NCBI RefSeq assembly: GCF_002843305.1
Contig: NZ_PGSG01000114.1
Coordinates: forward strand, 26,639 to 90,638
Source of the DNA: Streptomyces barkulensis
GTDB taxonomy: Bacteria; Actinomycetota; Actinomycetes; Streptomycetales; Streptomycetaceae
Length of the DNA stretch: 64,000 nucleotides
Reading direction: 5' to 3'
Part shown: piece after piece, positions 36,308 to 45,442 of the stretch
How positions within the stretch are numbered: the first letter of the stretch is position 1
Layout: every line of letters begins with the position of its first letter
Program-made: the position numbers and the translations under genes
Notes under the pieces: generated by a model
What the model saw: only the letters and a program-made list of their open reading frames with translations
Databases searched by the model: none
Told to the model about the DNA's origin: nothing

Positions 36308-36811
36308 GTGCGCACATCAGCACGGTACGCGGGAGCGGCCGCCGCCTTGGCCACAGCCCTGCTGGTGAGCGGCTGCGGAAGCGGCGGCGGCTCCGGGGAG
36401 CCCGAGCCGAAGCCGAGCTCCGAGCAGACCGCCGAACCCACCGGCGACCCCGGCGGGGAGGCGGCGACCGGCGGGGTGAACGGCACCTGGAGCGCCAAGG
36501 ACGGAGACAAGGCGATGGTGCTGAGCGTCAACGACGACCAGGTGGCGCTGTTGGGCGAGACCGCCTGCACGGGCACGGCGGACACCGACGCCGACCCGGT
36601 CACCTTCGCCCTCAAGTGCACCGACGGCAGCACCGACCGCACCAAGGGCACGGTGAAGAGCGTGAAGGGCGAGAGCCTCACCGTCGCCTGGGAGTCGGGC
36701 ACCACCGACACCTTCACCAAGGTGGAGGTTCCCGAGGTCTCCACCGAGATTCCCGAGGTCGGCGACCTGCCCAGCGACCTGCCCAGCGGTCTGGAGCTCC
36801 CCACCGAGTGA
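36308..36811 (+). CDS. Hypothetical lipoprotein
   Basis: Protein of 167 residues with a lipobox LLVSGC about residues 20-25, so acylated and on the outer face of the membrane. A Gly/Ser/Glu/Pro linker (about 26-60) precedes a compact domain with two cysteines (TACTGT and LKCTDGS, possibly paired) and a Trp in NGTWSAKDGDKAMVLSV. The tail ends in ProSerAspLeu repeats. No family recognised. GTG 36308 is chosen because GGAGGGGG lies before it; the ATG at 36293 would place that site inside the gene. A TAGCTT at 36247-36252 may be the -10. Confidence 0.7.
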   Translation: MRTSARYAGAAAALATALLVSGCGSGGGSGEPEPKPSSEQTAEPTGDPGGEAATGGVNGTWSAKDGDKAMVLSVNDDQVALLGETACTGTADTDADPVTFALKCTDGSTDRTKGTVKSVKGESLTVAWESGTTDTFTKVEVPEVSTEIPEVGDLPSDLPSGLELPTE

Positions 36812-36902
36812 GCGCGCCCGAGGGAGGGGCGGACCTCATGCGACGCCCCTCACACAGCGCCCCTTACACAGCGCCCTTCACACGGCATCACACGGTGCCC
36901 CT

Positions 36903-36946
36903 CATACGACGGCCGCCCGGCACGGATGCCGGGCGGCCGTCGTATG
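36903..36946. terminator. Bidirectional terminator at the end of the nuo operon
   Basis: Perfect 20-bp stem (36903-36922 with 36927-36946), tetraloop cgga, with A/T pairs near the stem base. It lies between the lipoprotein gene (+) and nuoN (-) and should stop both transcripts. Just before it (36843-36900) is a short run of imperfect cacacagcgcccct repeats. Confidence 0.88.
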
Positions 36947-36964
36947 CGCCGTCGTACGGGCGCC

Positions 36965-38599
36965 TCAGCGGGCGAACACCCCCGCCTGGGAGGCGAGGTC
37001 CAGGAAGTACTGCGGGGCCACGCCCAGCACCAGGGTGACCGCCACACCGACGGCGATCGCCGTGGTGGTCAGCGGGCTCGGCACCGCGACCGACGGCCCC
37101 TCCACCTTCGGCTCGCTGAAGAACATCAGGACGATGACGCGGATGTAGAAGAACGCCGCGATGGCCGAGGCGATCACGCCCACGACCACCAGCGCCCCCG
37201 CGCCGCCCTCCGCCGCCGCCTTGAACACCGCGAACTTGCCCGCGAACCCTGAGGTCAGCGGGATCCCCGCGAAGGCCAGCAGGAAGACCGCGAAGACCGC
37301 GGCCACCAGCGGGGAGCGGCGCCCCAGACCGGCCCACTTGGACAGATGCGTGGCCTCGCCGCCCGCGTCCCGCACCAGCGTCACCACGGCGAAGGCGCCG
37401 AGCGTGACGAAGGAGTAGGCCGCCAGGTAGAACAGCACCGACGAGATGCCGGAGGGCGTCGCCGCGACCACACCGGCGAGGATGAAGCCGGCGTGCGCGA
37501 TCGAGGAGTACGCCAGCAGCCGTTTGACGTCGGTCTGGGTGATGGCGATGACCGCGCCGGCCAGCATCGACACGATCGCCACGCCCCACATCACCGGCCG
37601 CCAGTCCCAGGTGAGCCCCGGCAGCACGACGTACAGCAGCCGCAGCAGGGCGCCGAAGGCGGCGACCTTGGTGGCGGCGGCCATGAAGCCGGTCACGGGG
37701 GTCGGGGCGCCCTGGTAGACGTCCGGCGTCCACATGTGGAACGGCACGGCGCCGACCTTGAACAGCAGGCCCATCACCAGCAGCGCGCCGCCGATGAGCA
37801 GCAGTACGTCGTTGCCCGTCGTCCCGGCGAGCGCCTCGGTCGTGCCGCGGTTGGTGTCCGCGATGACCGAGGCGATGTCCGCGTACTTCACGCTGCCCGC
37901 GTAGCCGTACAGCAGGGCGATGCCGAAGAGCAGGAAGGCGGAGGAGAAGGCGCCCAGCAGGAAGTACTTGAGCGCGGCCTCCTGCGACATCAGCCGCTTG
38001 CGGCGGGCCAGCGCGCACAGCACGTACAGCGGCAGGGAGAAGACCTCCAGCGCGATGAAGAGCGTCAGCAGGTCGTTGGCGGCCGGGAAGACCAGCATGC
38101 CGCCGACCGCGAAGAGCAGCAGCGGGTAGACCTCGGTGGTGGTGAAGCCGGCCCGCACCGCCGCCTTCTCGCCCTCGCCGCCGGGCACGGCCGCGCCCTC
38201 GGCGGCGAAGGAGTCCACGTGCCTGCCGTGCGCCCGCGGGTCGAGCCTGCGCTCGGCGAAGGTGAGCAGCGCGACCAGCGAGACCAGCAGGATCACGCCC
38301 TGCAGGAAGAGGGCCGGTCCGTCGACGGCGAGGGCGCCCATGGCGATCAGCCCCGCCTCGGTGGTGGCCCTCCCGGCCGCGGCCAGCCCGACGACGGCCG
38401 CGAAGGCCGACGCCAGGGCCAGGCCCGCCAGCAGCGCCTGGGCGGTGTACCGCGCCCGGCGCGGCAGGAACGCCTCGAACAGGACGCCGATGACGGCGGC
38501 GCCGATGACGATCAGCACCGGGGCGAGTTGCCCGTACTCGATGTCGGGCGCGGGGATCAGCTCCTGCGCCCGCAGGGTGAGTTCCGTGGTGGTGCTCAC
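36965..38599 (-). CDS. nuoN: NADH-quinone oxidoreductase subunit N
   Basis: Antiporter-like proton-pumping subunit of 544 residues with 14 or so spans. VGAVPFHMWTPDVYQGAPTP and LLAYSSIAHAGFILAGVVAA are the conserved core. A soluble stretch near residue 130-150 (DPRAHGRHVDSFAAEG) is an added loop. GTG 38599 overlaps the nuoM stop (GTGA). It is the last gene of the 14-gene operon and is followed by a strong terminator. Confidence 0.94.
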   Translation of the reverse strand: MSTTTELTLRAQELIPAPDIEYGQLAPVLIVIGAAVIGVLFEAFLPRRARYTAQALLAGLALASAFAAVVGLAAAGRATTEAGLIAMGALAVDGPALFLQGVILLVSLVALLTFAERRLDPRAHGRHVDSFAAEGAAVPGGEGEKAAVRAGFTTTEVYPLLLFAVGGMLVFPAANDLLTLFIALEVFSLPLYVLCALARRKRLMSQEAALKYFLLGAFSSAFLLFGIALLYGYAGSVKYADIASVIADTNRGTTEALAGTTGNDVLLLIGGALLVMGLLFKVGAVPFHMWTPDVYQGAPTPVTGFMAAATKVAAFGALLRLLYVVLPGLTWDWRPVMWGVAIVSMLAGAVIAITQTDVKRLLAYSSIAHAGFILAGVVAATPSGISSVLFYLAAYSFVTLGAFAVVTLVRDAGGEATHLSKWAGLGRRSPLVAAVFAVFLLAFAGIPLTSGFAGKFAVFKAAAEGGAGALVVVGVIASAIAAFFYIRVIVLMFFSEPKVEGPSVAVPSPLTTTAIAVGVAVTLVLGVAPQYFLDLASQAGVFAR

Positions 38600-40191
38600 T
38601 TGGCGGCCTCCACCTCAGGATCGGGGTCGGTCTTCTGCACGTCCGAGAGGGTGTGCTCGACCGCCGGGTTGACGATGTCCGTCAGCGGCTTGGGGAAGAC
38701 GCCGAGGAGGATCAGCAGGGCGATCAGCGGTGCCACCACCGCCAGTTCGCGCTTCCTCAGGTCGGGCATGCGCTCGACCCCGGGCCTGACCGGCCCGGTC
38801 ATGGTGCGCTGGTAGAGCACCAGCACGTACAGCGCGGCCAGGACGATGCCGAACGTGGCGACGATCCCGGCGGCCGGATAGCGGGTGAACGTGCCCACCA
38901 GCACCAGGAACTCGCTGACGAACGGCGCGAGCCCCGGCAGCGACAGGGTGGCGAGTCCACCGATCAGGAAGGTGCCGGCCAGCACCGGGGCGACCTTCTG
39001 CACCCCGCCGTAGTCGGCGATGAGCCGGGAGCCGCGGCGCGAGATCAGGAAGCCGGCGACCAGCATCAGGGCGGCGGTGGAGATCCCGTGGTTGACCATG
39101 TAGAGCGTCGCGCCGCCCTGGCCCTGGCTGGTCATCGCGAAGATGCCCAGGATGATGAAGCCGAAGTGGGAGATCGACGCGTAGGCGATCAGCCGCTTGA
39201 TGTCGCGCTGTCCGATGGCGAGCAGGGCGCCGTAGATGATGCTGACCAGCGCCAGCACCAGCACCACCGGGGTGGCCCAGGCGCTGGCCTCGGGGAAGAG
39301 CCCGAGGCAGAAGCGGAGCATCGCGAAGGTGCCGACCTTGTCGACGACCGCCGTGATGAGGACCGCGACCGGTGCGGTGGACTCGCCCATGGCGTTGGGC
39401 AGCCAGGTGTGCAGCGGCCACAGCGGCGCCTTGACCGCGAAGGCGAGGAAGAAGCCGAGGAACAGCAGCCGCTCGGTGTTCTGTGCCATCGCCAGTTCGC
39501 CGGAGGCGCGGGCCTCGACGATCGCCTGGAGGGAGAAGGTGCCCTCGCCCAGCTGGTCGGCGGTGACGGCGTACAGGCCGATCACCGCGGCCAGCATGAT
39601 CAGGCCGCCGGCGAGGTTGTAGAGCAGGAACTTCACGGCCGCGTAGGAGCGCTGCTTGGCCGCCTCCGCCTCGTCACGGGCGCCCGCCCGGTCCCCGAAA
39701 CCCCCGATGAGGAAGTACATCGGGATGAGCATGGCCTCGAAGAAGACGTAGAAGAGGAAGACGTCCGTGGCCGCGAAGGAGATGATCACCATCGCCTCGA
39801 CGGCCAGGATCAGCGCGAAGAAGCCCTGGGTGGGCCGCCACCGGCGGCCTGACGCCGCCTCTTCCACGGGGTCGGCGTCGTGCCAGCCCGCCAGGACGAC
39901 GAACGGGATCAGCAGGGCGGTCAGGGCGATCAGGGCGACCCCGATGCCGTCCACGCCCAGTTCGTAGCGGACGCCGAAGTCGGCGATCCACGTGTGCGAC
40001 TCGGTCAGTTGGTAGCGGTCGCCGCCGGGGTCGAAGCGGAAGGCCACGACCGCGGCGAGGACCAGGGTGGCCAGGGAGACGGCCAGCGCCAGCCACTTGG
40101 CGGCGGTGCGCCGGGCCGCGGGTACGGCGGCGGTGGCGACCGCGCCGATCGCGGGCAGCGCGGCCACCGCCGTCAGCAGGGGAAATGACAT
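38596..40191 (-). CDS. nuoM: NADH-quinone oxidoreductase subunit M
   Basis: Antiporter-like subunit of 531 residues. FFEAMLIPMYFLIGGFG, KAPLWPLHTWLPNAMGESTAP and IKRLIAYASISHFGFIILG are the NuoM signature, with the conserved membrane Glu and Lys residues. ATG 40191 lies four bases after the nuoL stop. The closing residues are charged and short. Confidence 0.94.
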   Translation of the reverse strand: MSFPLLTAVAALPAIGAVATAAVPAARRTAAKWLALAVSLATLVLAAVVAFRFDPGGDRYQLTESHTWIADFGVRYELGVDGIGVALIALTALLIPFVVLAGWHDADPVEEAASGRRWRPTQGFFALILAVEAMVIISFAATDVFLFYVFFEAMLIPMYFLIGGFGDRAGARDEAEAAKQRSYAAVKFLLYNLAGGLIMLAAVIGLYAVTADQLGEGTFSLQAIVEARASGELAMAQNTERLLFLGFFLAFAVKAPLWPLHTWLPNAMGESTAPVAVLITAVVDKVGTFAMLRFCLGLFPEASAWATPVVLVLALVSIIYGALLAIGQRDIKRLIAYASISHFGFIILGIFAMTSQGQGGATLYMVNHGISTAALMLVAGFLISRRGSRLIADYGGVQKVAPVLAGTFLIGGLATLSLPGLAPFVSEFLVLVGTFTRYPAAGIVATFGIVLAALYVLVLYQRTMTGPVRPGVERMPDLRKRELAVVAPLIALLILLGVFPKPLTDIVNPAVEHTLSDVQKTDPDPEVEAAK

Positions 40192-40195
40192 GGGA

Positions 40196-42142
40196 TCAGA
40201 CCGCCCTCATCAGCAGGGTCGCGGCGACCAGGACCGCCGCACCGCCGAGCATCGAGACCGCGTAACTGCGGGCGTAACCGTTCTGGATCCGCCGCGACCG
40301 GCCGGACAGGCCGCCGACCGCCGCGGCGGTGCCGTTGACGGCGCCGTCGACGACCTTGTGGTCGAGGTAGACCAGGCCGCGGGTGAGGTACTCGCCGGGC
40401 TTGACCAGTACCACGTGGTTGAAGTCGTCCTGGAGCAGGTCGCGGCGCGCGGCCCGGGTGAGCAGCGAGCCGCGCGGGGCGAGCGCGGGCACGGGCTTGC
40501 GCCCGTACTGCAGCCAGGCGGCGCCGACACCGATGAGCAGGGCCACGACCGTGGCCGCGGTGACGGTGAGCGCGCTGACCGGCGGGTGGCCGTGCTCGAA
40601 GGGGACGACCGGCTCCAGCCAGTGGACGAACGCCTCGCCCCAGCTGAACAGGCCGCCGGCGAAGACCGATCCGAAGGCCAGGACGATCATCGGGACCGTC
40701 ATCGACTTCGGGGACTCGTGCGGGTGGGGCACCTCGTACTCGCCCCCGGTCTCGGCGGCCGGCTCCACGCTCGGCTCCTTCGGCGACGGGGTGGGGGCGT
40801 TGCGCCAGCGCTCCTCGCCGAAGAACGTCATCAGCATCACGCGCGTCATGTAGAACGCGGTGACGGCCGCACCCAGCAGGGCCGCGCCGCCCAGGATCCA
40901 GCCCTCGGTGCCACCCTTGGCGAAGGCCGCCTCGATGATCTTGTCCTTGGAGAAGAAGCCGGACAGACCGGGGAAACCGATGATCGCCAGGTAGCCCAGC
41001 CCGAAGGTGGCGAAGGTGATGGGCATGTACTTGCGCAGACCGCCGTAGCGGCGCATGTCCACCTCGTCGTTCATGCCGTGCATCACCGAGCCGGCGCCGA
41101 GGAAGAGCCCGGCCTTGAAGAAGCCGTGGGTGACCAGGTGCATGATCGCGAAGGCGTAGCCGATCGGGCCCAGCCCCGCGGCCAGCACCATGTAGCCGAT
41201 CTGCGACATCGTCGAGCCCGCCAGGGCCTTCTTGATGTCGTCCTTGGCGCAACCGACGATCGCACCGAACAGCAGCGTGACCGCGCCGACGGTGACCACC
41301 GCGGTCTGCGCGGCGGGCGCGGCATCGAAGATCGCGCCGGAGCGGACGATCAGGTAGACGCCGGCGGTGACCATCGTCGCGGCGTGGATGAGGGCGGAGA
41401 CCGGGGTCGGGCCCTCCATCGCGTCGCCCAGCCAGGACTGGAGCGGCACCTGGGCGGACTTGCCGCAGGCCGCCAGCAGCAGCATCAGGCCGATGGCCGT
41501 CGCCGTGCCCTCGCTCGTCTCCCCCACCGACTCCAGCACCGGGGAGAAGGCGAAGGTGCCGAAGGTGGTGAACATGATCATGATGGCGATGGACAGGCCG
41601 ATGTCGCCGACGCGGTTGACGATGAACGCCTTCTTCGCCGCCGTCGCCGCGCTGGGCTTGTGCTGCCAGAAGCCGATCAGCAGGTACGAGGCGAGGCCCA
41701 CGCCCTCCCACCCGGCGTACAGCAGCAGGTAGTTGTCGGCGAGGACGAGCAGGAGCATCGCCGTGAGGAACAGGTTCAGGTAGCCGAAGAAGCGGCGCCG
41801 CCGCTCGTCGTGCTCCATGTAGCCGATCGAGTAGACGTGGATGAGCGTGCCCACGCCGGTGATCAGCAGGACGAAGGTCATCGACAGCTGGTCGAGCCGG
41901 AAGGCCACGTCGGCCTGGAAGCCGCCGACCGGGATCCAGCTGAAGACGTGCTGGCTCAGGGTGCGGTCCTCGGCCTCGCGGCCGAGCATGTCGGCGAAGA
42001 GCACCGCGCCGAGGAGGAAGGACGCGGCGGCCAGCGCCGTGCCGATCCAGTGGCCGGTGCGGTCCAGCCTCCGGCCGCCGCACAGCAGCACCGCCGCGCC
42101 CAGCAGTGGCGCCGCGACGAGCAGTCCGATCAAAGTCTCCAC
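40196..42142 (-). CDS. nuoL: NADH-quinone oxidoreductase subunit L
   Basis: Distal antiporter-like subunit of 648 residues. YAGWEGVGLASYLLIGFWQ, QVPLQSWLGDAMEGPTPVSA and KALAGSTMSQIGYMVLAAGL identify it, and the C-terminal half includes the lateral helix region. An acidic loop (PSPKEPSVEPAAETGGEYE) sits near residue 455. The start is a GTG at 42142, 13 bases after the nuoK stop. Confidence 0.94.
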   Translation of the reverse strand: METLIGLLVAAPLLGAAVLLCGGRRLDRTGHWIGTALAAASFLLGAVLFADMLGREAEDRTLSQHVFSWIPVGGFQADVAFRLDQLSMTFVLLITGVGTLIHVYSIGYMEHDERRRRFFGYLNLFLTAMLLLVLADNYLLLYAGWEGVGLASYLLIGFWQHKPSAATAAKKAFIVNRVGDIGLSIAIMIMFTTFGTFAFSPVLESVGETSEGTATAIGLMLLLAACGKSAQVPLQSWLGDAMEGPTPVSALIHAATMVTAGVYLIVRSGAIFDAAPAAQTAVVTVGAVTLLFGAIVGCAKDDIKKALAGSTMSQIGYMVLAAGLGPIGYAFAIMHLVTHGFFKAGLFLGAGSVMHGMNDEVDMRRYGGLRKYMPITFATFGLGYLAIIGFPGLSGFFSKDKIIEAAFAKGGTEGWILGGAALLGAAVTAFYMTRVMLMTFFGEERWRNAPTPSPKEPSVEPAAETGGEYEVPHPHESPKSMTVPMIVLAFGSVFAGGLFSWGEAFVHWLEPVVPFEHGHPPVSALTVTAATVVALLIGVGAAWLQYGRKPVPALAPRGSLLTRAARRDLLQDDFNHVVLVKPGEYLTRGLVYLDHKVVDGAVNGTAAAVGGLSGRSRRIQNGYARSYAVSMLGGAAVLVAATLLMRAV

Positions 42143-42155
42143 TGTTCGCTACCCC

Positions 42156-42455
42156 TTACAGCTTCATCAGACTGGCGTCGTCGACCGAGGCCGAGTGGCG
42201 GGAGCGGAAGATCGTCACGATGATCGCCAGCCCGACCACGACCTCGGCGGCGGCGACGACCATCGTGAAGAACGCGATGATCTGGCCGTCGAGGTTGCCG
42301 TGCAGCCGGGAGAAGGCGACGAGCGCGAGGTTGGCCGCGTTCAGCATCAGCTCGACGCTCATGAACACGACGATCGCGTTGCGCCGCAGCAGTACCCCGC
42401 TGGCCCCGATGGTGAACAGCAGCGCGGCCAGATAGAGGTAGTTGACCGGGTTCAC
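42156..42455 (-). CDS. nuoK: NADH-quinone oxidoreductase subunit K
   Basis: Three-span subunit of 99 residues, the normal length, with GASGVLLRRNAIVVFMSVEL and ELMLNAANLALVAF carrying the two buried glutamates of the proton path. It lacks the tail seen on NuoK2. GTG 42455 overlaps the nuoJ stop (GTGA). Confidence 0.95.
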   Translation of the reverse strand: MNPVNYLYLAALLFTIGASGVLLRRNAIVVFMSVELMLNAANLALVAFSRLHGNLDGQIIAFFTMVVAAAEVVVGLAIIVTIFRSRHSASVDDASLMKL

Positions 42456-43414
42456 TTGGCGGCCTCCCTGTCACGGTCTGCGTCGCGGTCCCCGTCACGG
42501 TCACGGTCACGGTCCGCGGCCGGGGAGTCGTCCGAGACGTCCTTGCGTACGTCCGCCGCGTCGCGTGCGTCCCGGCCGCCGCCCTCGCCCGGGCCGCCTC
42601 GGGCGGTGCTCTCGCCCCGGCCCAGGTAATCCTCGGTGCGCCGCTCCAGCGCCGCCAGGTCGGACAGGGACTTGCGGGAGACGTCCCGGACCTGGCCGCG
42701 GGAGCGCAGCGTCTGGCTGACGGTGAGTTCGGAAGGTGTGCCGTCCGGCAGCAGGCCGGGGATGTCCACGGCGTTGTGCCGGGCGTACACGCCGGGCGCG
42801 GGCAGCGGCGGGAGGTGCTTGCCCTCGCGGACGCGCTTCTCGGCCATCTCGCGCTGGGTGTCGCGGCGCTCGGTGCGCTCGCGGTGGGTGAGCACCATGG
42901 CGGCGACGGCCGCGGTGACCAGGAGCGCGCCGGTGATCTCGAAGGCGAACACGTAGTCGGTGAAGATCGACCGGGCCAGGCCCTGGACGTTTCCGCCCGC
43001 GTTGGCCTCCGCCAGACCGGTGAAGGTGCCGACGGAGGCGTTGCCGATGCCGCCGACCAGCAGGATGCCGAAGCCGAGCCCGCACAGGACCGCCATCCAG
43101 CGCTGCCCCTTGATGGTCTCCTTCAGCGAGTCGGCGGCGGTGACGCCGACGAGCATCAGCACGAACAGGAAGAGCATCATGACCGCGCCGGTGTAGACGA
43201 CGATCTGCACGATGCCCAGGAAGTAGGCGCCGTTGGCCAGGTAGAACACGGCCAGGACGATCATCGTCCCGGCCAGGCAGAGCGCCGAGTGCACCGACCG
43301 CCTCATCAGCACGGTCCCGAGCGCGCCCAGCACCGCGACGGTGCCCAGGATCCAGAACTGCACCGCCTCGCCGGTGGAGGTGGCGGAGGCGGCCGCCAGC
43401 AGGGTGCCGTTCAC
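42452..43414 (-). CDS. nuoJ: NADH-quinone oxidoreductase subunit J, with long charged tail
   Basis: Five-span membrane domain (about residues 1-175; NGAYFLGIVQIVVYTGAVMM is the signature) followed by ~145 soluble residues, so the protein (320) is much longer than the usual 170-260. The tail ends in alternating Asp/Arg (DRDRDRDGDRDADRDREAAK), encoded by a gtcacg-type hexamer repeat at about 42470-42515. GTG 43414 overlaps the nuoI stop (GTGA). Confidence 0.93.
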   Translation of the reverse strand: MNGTLLAAASATSTGEAVQFWILGTVAVLGALGTVLMRRSVHSALCLAGTMIVLAVFYLANGAYFLGIVQIVVYTGAVMMLFLFVLMLVGVTAADSLKETIKGQRWMAVLCGLGFGILLVGGIGNASVGTFTGLAEANAGGNVQGLARSIFTDYVFAFEITGALLVTAAVAAMVLTHRERTERRDTQREMAEKRVREGKHLPPLPAPGVYARHNAVDIPGLLPDGTPSELTVSQTLRSRGQVRDVSRKSLSDLAALERRTEDYLGRGESTARGGPGEGGGRDARDAADVRKDVSDDSPAADRDRDRDGDRDADRDREAAK

Positions 43415-44037
43415 TTCTCGCTCACCGCCTCGGAGGCCGGCTCGTCGGGGCCGAAGGTGTCGGCGGCGGCCTGCGGGGCCTCGTTCTTCGGGTTCTTCGA
43501 GTGGGCCTCCTGCCGGACCGTCCCCGGAGCGGCCTCGGTGACCAGTCCCCGGTAGTAGTCCTTCTCGGTCATGCCCGGGAAGATCGCGTGCGGGGTGTCG
43601 ACCATGCCCTCCTCCAGCCCGGCGAGCAGCTCCTCCTTGGTGTAGATGAGCGACTCGCGGCTCCGGTCGGCCAGTTCGTACTCGTTGGTCATGGTCAGCG
43701 CCCGGGTGGGGCACGCCTCGACGCACAGGCCGCACAGGATGCAGCGCAGGTAGTTGATCTGGTAGACGCGCCCGTAGCGCTCACCGGGCGAGTAGCGCTC
43801 CTCGTCGGTGTTGTCCGCGCCCTCCACGTAGATCGCGTCGGCCGGGCAGGCCCAGGCGCACAGCTCGCAGCCCACGCACTTCTCCAGCCCGTCCGGGTGC
43901 CGGTTGAGCTGGTGCCGGCCGTGGAAGCGCGGCGCGGTGGGCTTCTTCTCCTCGGGGTACTGCTCGGTGAGCCGCTTCTTGAACATGGCCTTGAAGGTCA
44001 CGCCGAAGCCGGCCACCGGGTTCTCGAACTCAGGCAT
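43411..44037 (-). CDS. nuoI: NADH-quinone oxidoreductase subunit I (2x[4Fe-4S])
   Basis: Peripheral-arm ferredoxin-like subunit of 208 residues. CVGCELCAWACPADAI and CILCGLCVEACPTRAL provide the eight cysteines for clusters N6a/N6b, and RFHGRHQLNRHPDGLEKC precedes them. A C-terminal extension of ~60 residues is Ala/Glu-rich. ATG 44037 overlaps the nuoH stop by eight bases. Confidence 0.95.
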   Translation of the reverse strand: MPEFENPVAGFGVTFKAMFKKRLTEQYPEEKKPTAPRFHGRHQLNRHPDGLEKCVGCELCAWACPADAIYVEGADNTDEERYSPGERYGRVYQINYLRCILCGLCVEACPTRALTMTNEYELADRSRESLIYTKEELLAGLEEGMVDTPHAIFPGMTEKDYYRGLVTEAAPGTVRQEAHSKNPKNEAPQAAADTFGPDEPASEAVSEK

Positions 44038-45442
44038 CGTCGGCCTCCCTGGCCTTGCCGGTCTCGCTGGACTCGCCGTCCGCGCCGGCCCCCACGCCCG
44101 CGGTCTCCCGCTCGCGGCGCGGCCGCCGGCGCGGTACGGGCGGCAGGGTCTGTCCCGGCAGCGGCGGTACGGGGTAGCCGCCCGCCATCGGGTCGAAGGT
44201 CTCGTCTCCGGCCGTCTTCCCGGCCTCCTCCCCCTCCTTCTCCCCGGCGCGCTCGCCGCGTGCGCGGACGGCGTCGTAGACGAAGGACAGCAGGAGCAGC
44301 ACCAGCGCCGCGCCGACGACCCAGAGCACGATGTCGCCGAAGGCGTAGCCCTCGTTGCGCAGCGCCCGCACGGTGGCCACCAGCATCAGCCAGGCCAGCG
44401 AGACGGGGATGAGGACCTTCCAGCCCAGCCTCATGAACTGGTCGTAGCGCACGCGCGGGAGCGTGCCGCGCAGCCAGACGAAGAGGAACAGCAGCAGGTT
44501 CACCTTGACGACGAACCACAGCAGCGGCCACCAGCCGTGGTTGGCGCCCTCCCAGTAGGTGCTGATCGGCGCCGGGGCGCGCCAGCCGCCCAGGAAGAGG
44601 GTGACCGCCAGGGCCGAGACGGTGACCATGTGGATGTACTCGGCGAGCATGAAGAACGCGAACTTGATCGACGAGTACTCGGTGTTGAAACCGCCGACCA
44701 GGTCGCCCTCGGACTCGGGCATGTCGAAGGGCGCGCGGTGCGCCTCACCGACCATCGCCACCATGTAGATGAGGAACGACACCGGCAGCAGCAGCGCGAA
44801 CCAGGTGTCGGCCTGCGCCCCGACGATCGTCGAGGTGGACATCGACCCGGAGTAGAGGAAGACCGCCGCGAAGCTCAGGCCCATGGCGACCTCGTAGGAG
44901 ATCACCTGGGCCGTGGCTCGCACACCGCCCAGCAGCGGGTAGGTGGAGCCCGAGGACCAGCCGGCCAGCACCGTGCCGTAGGCGGCGATGGAGGCGGTGG
45001 CCAGGATGTACAGGATCGCCACCGGCAGGTCGGTGAGCTGCATCGCGGTACGGGTGCCGAAGACCGACACCTCGTTGCCGGGCGGGCCGAAGGGGATCAC
45101 CGCGATGGCCATGAAGGCGGGGATCGCGCCGATGATGGGGGCCAGGATGTAGACGGCCTTGTCGGCCGCCTTGACGTTGACGTCCTCCTTCAGCATCAGC
45201 TTCACGCCGTCGGCCAGCGACTGGAGCATCCCCCAGGGGCCGTGCCGGTTGGGGCCGATGCGCAGCTGCATCCAGGCGACGACCTTGCGCTCCATGACGA
45301 TGGAGATCAGCACGGTCAGCATCAGGAAGGCGAAGCAGAACACCGCCTTGAGGCCGATCAGCCACCAGGGATCGGTGCCGAACATCGACAGGTCCTCCTC
45401 GGCGAGGACCGTCGTGCCCGTGGCCAGGACGGACGGGCTCAT
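44030..45442 (-). CDS. nuoH: NADH-quinone oxidoreductase subunit H
   Basis: Eight-span membrane subunit of 470 residues forming the quinone channel. ERKVVAWMQLRIGPNRHGPW, GVKLMLKEDVNVKAADK, EAHRAPFDMPESEGDLVGGF and NTEYSSIKFAFFMLAEY match the conserved loops. The last ~90 residues form a soluble Pro/Arg/Glu-rich tail absent from NuoH2. ATG 45442 overlaps the nuoG stop by one base. Confidence 0.95.
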   Translation of the reverse strand: MSPSVLATGTTVLAEEDLSMFGTDPWWLIGLKAVFCFAFLMLTVLISIVMERKVVAWMQLRIGPNRHGPWGMLQSLADGVKLMLKEDVNVKAADKAVYILAPIIGAIPAFMAIAVIPFGPPGNEVSVFGTRTAMQLTDLPVAILYILATASIAAYGTVLAGWSSGSTYPLLGGVRATAQVISYEVAMGLSFAAVFLYSGSMSTSTIVGAQADTWFALLLPVSFLIYMVAMVGEAHRAPFDMPESEGDLVGGFNTEYSSIKFAFFMLAEYIHMVTVSALAVTLFLGGWRAPAPISTYWEGANHGWWPLLWFVVKVNLLLFLFVWLRGTLPRVRYDQFMRLGWKVLIPVSLAWLMLVATVRALRNEGYAFGDIVLWVVGAALVLLLLSFVYDAVRARGERAGEKEGEEAGKTAGDETFDPMAGGYPVPPLPGQTLPPVPRRRPRRERETAGVGAGADGESSETGKAREADDA

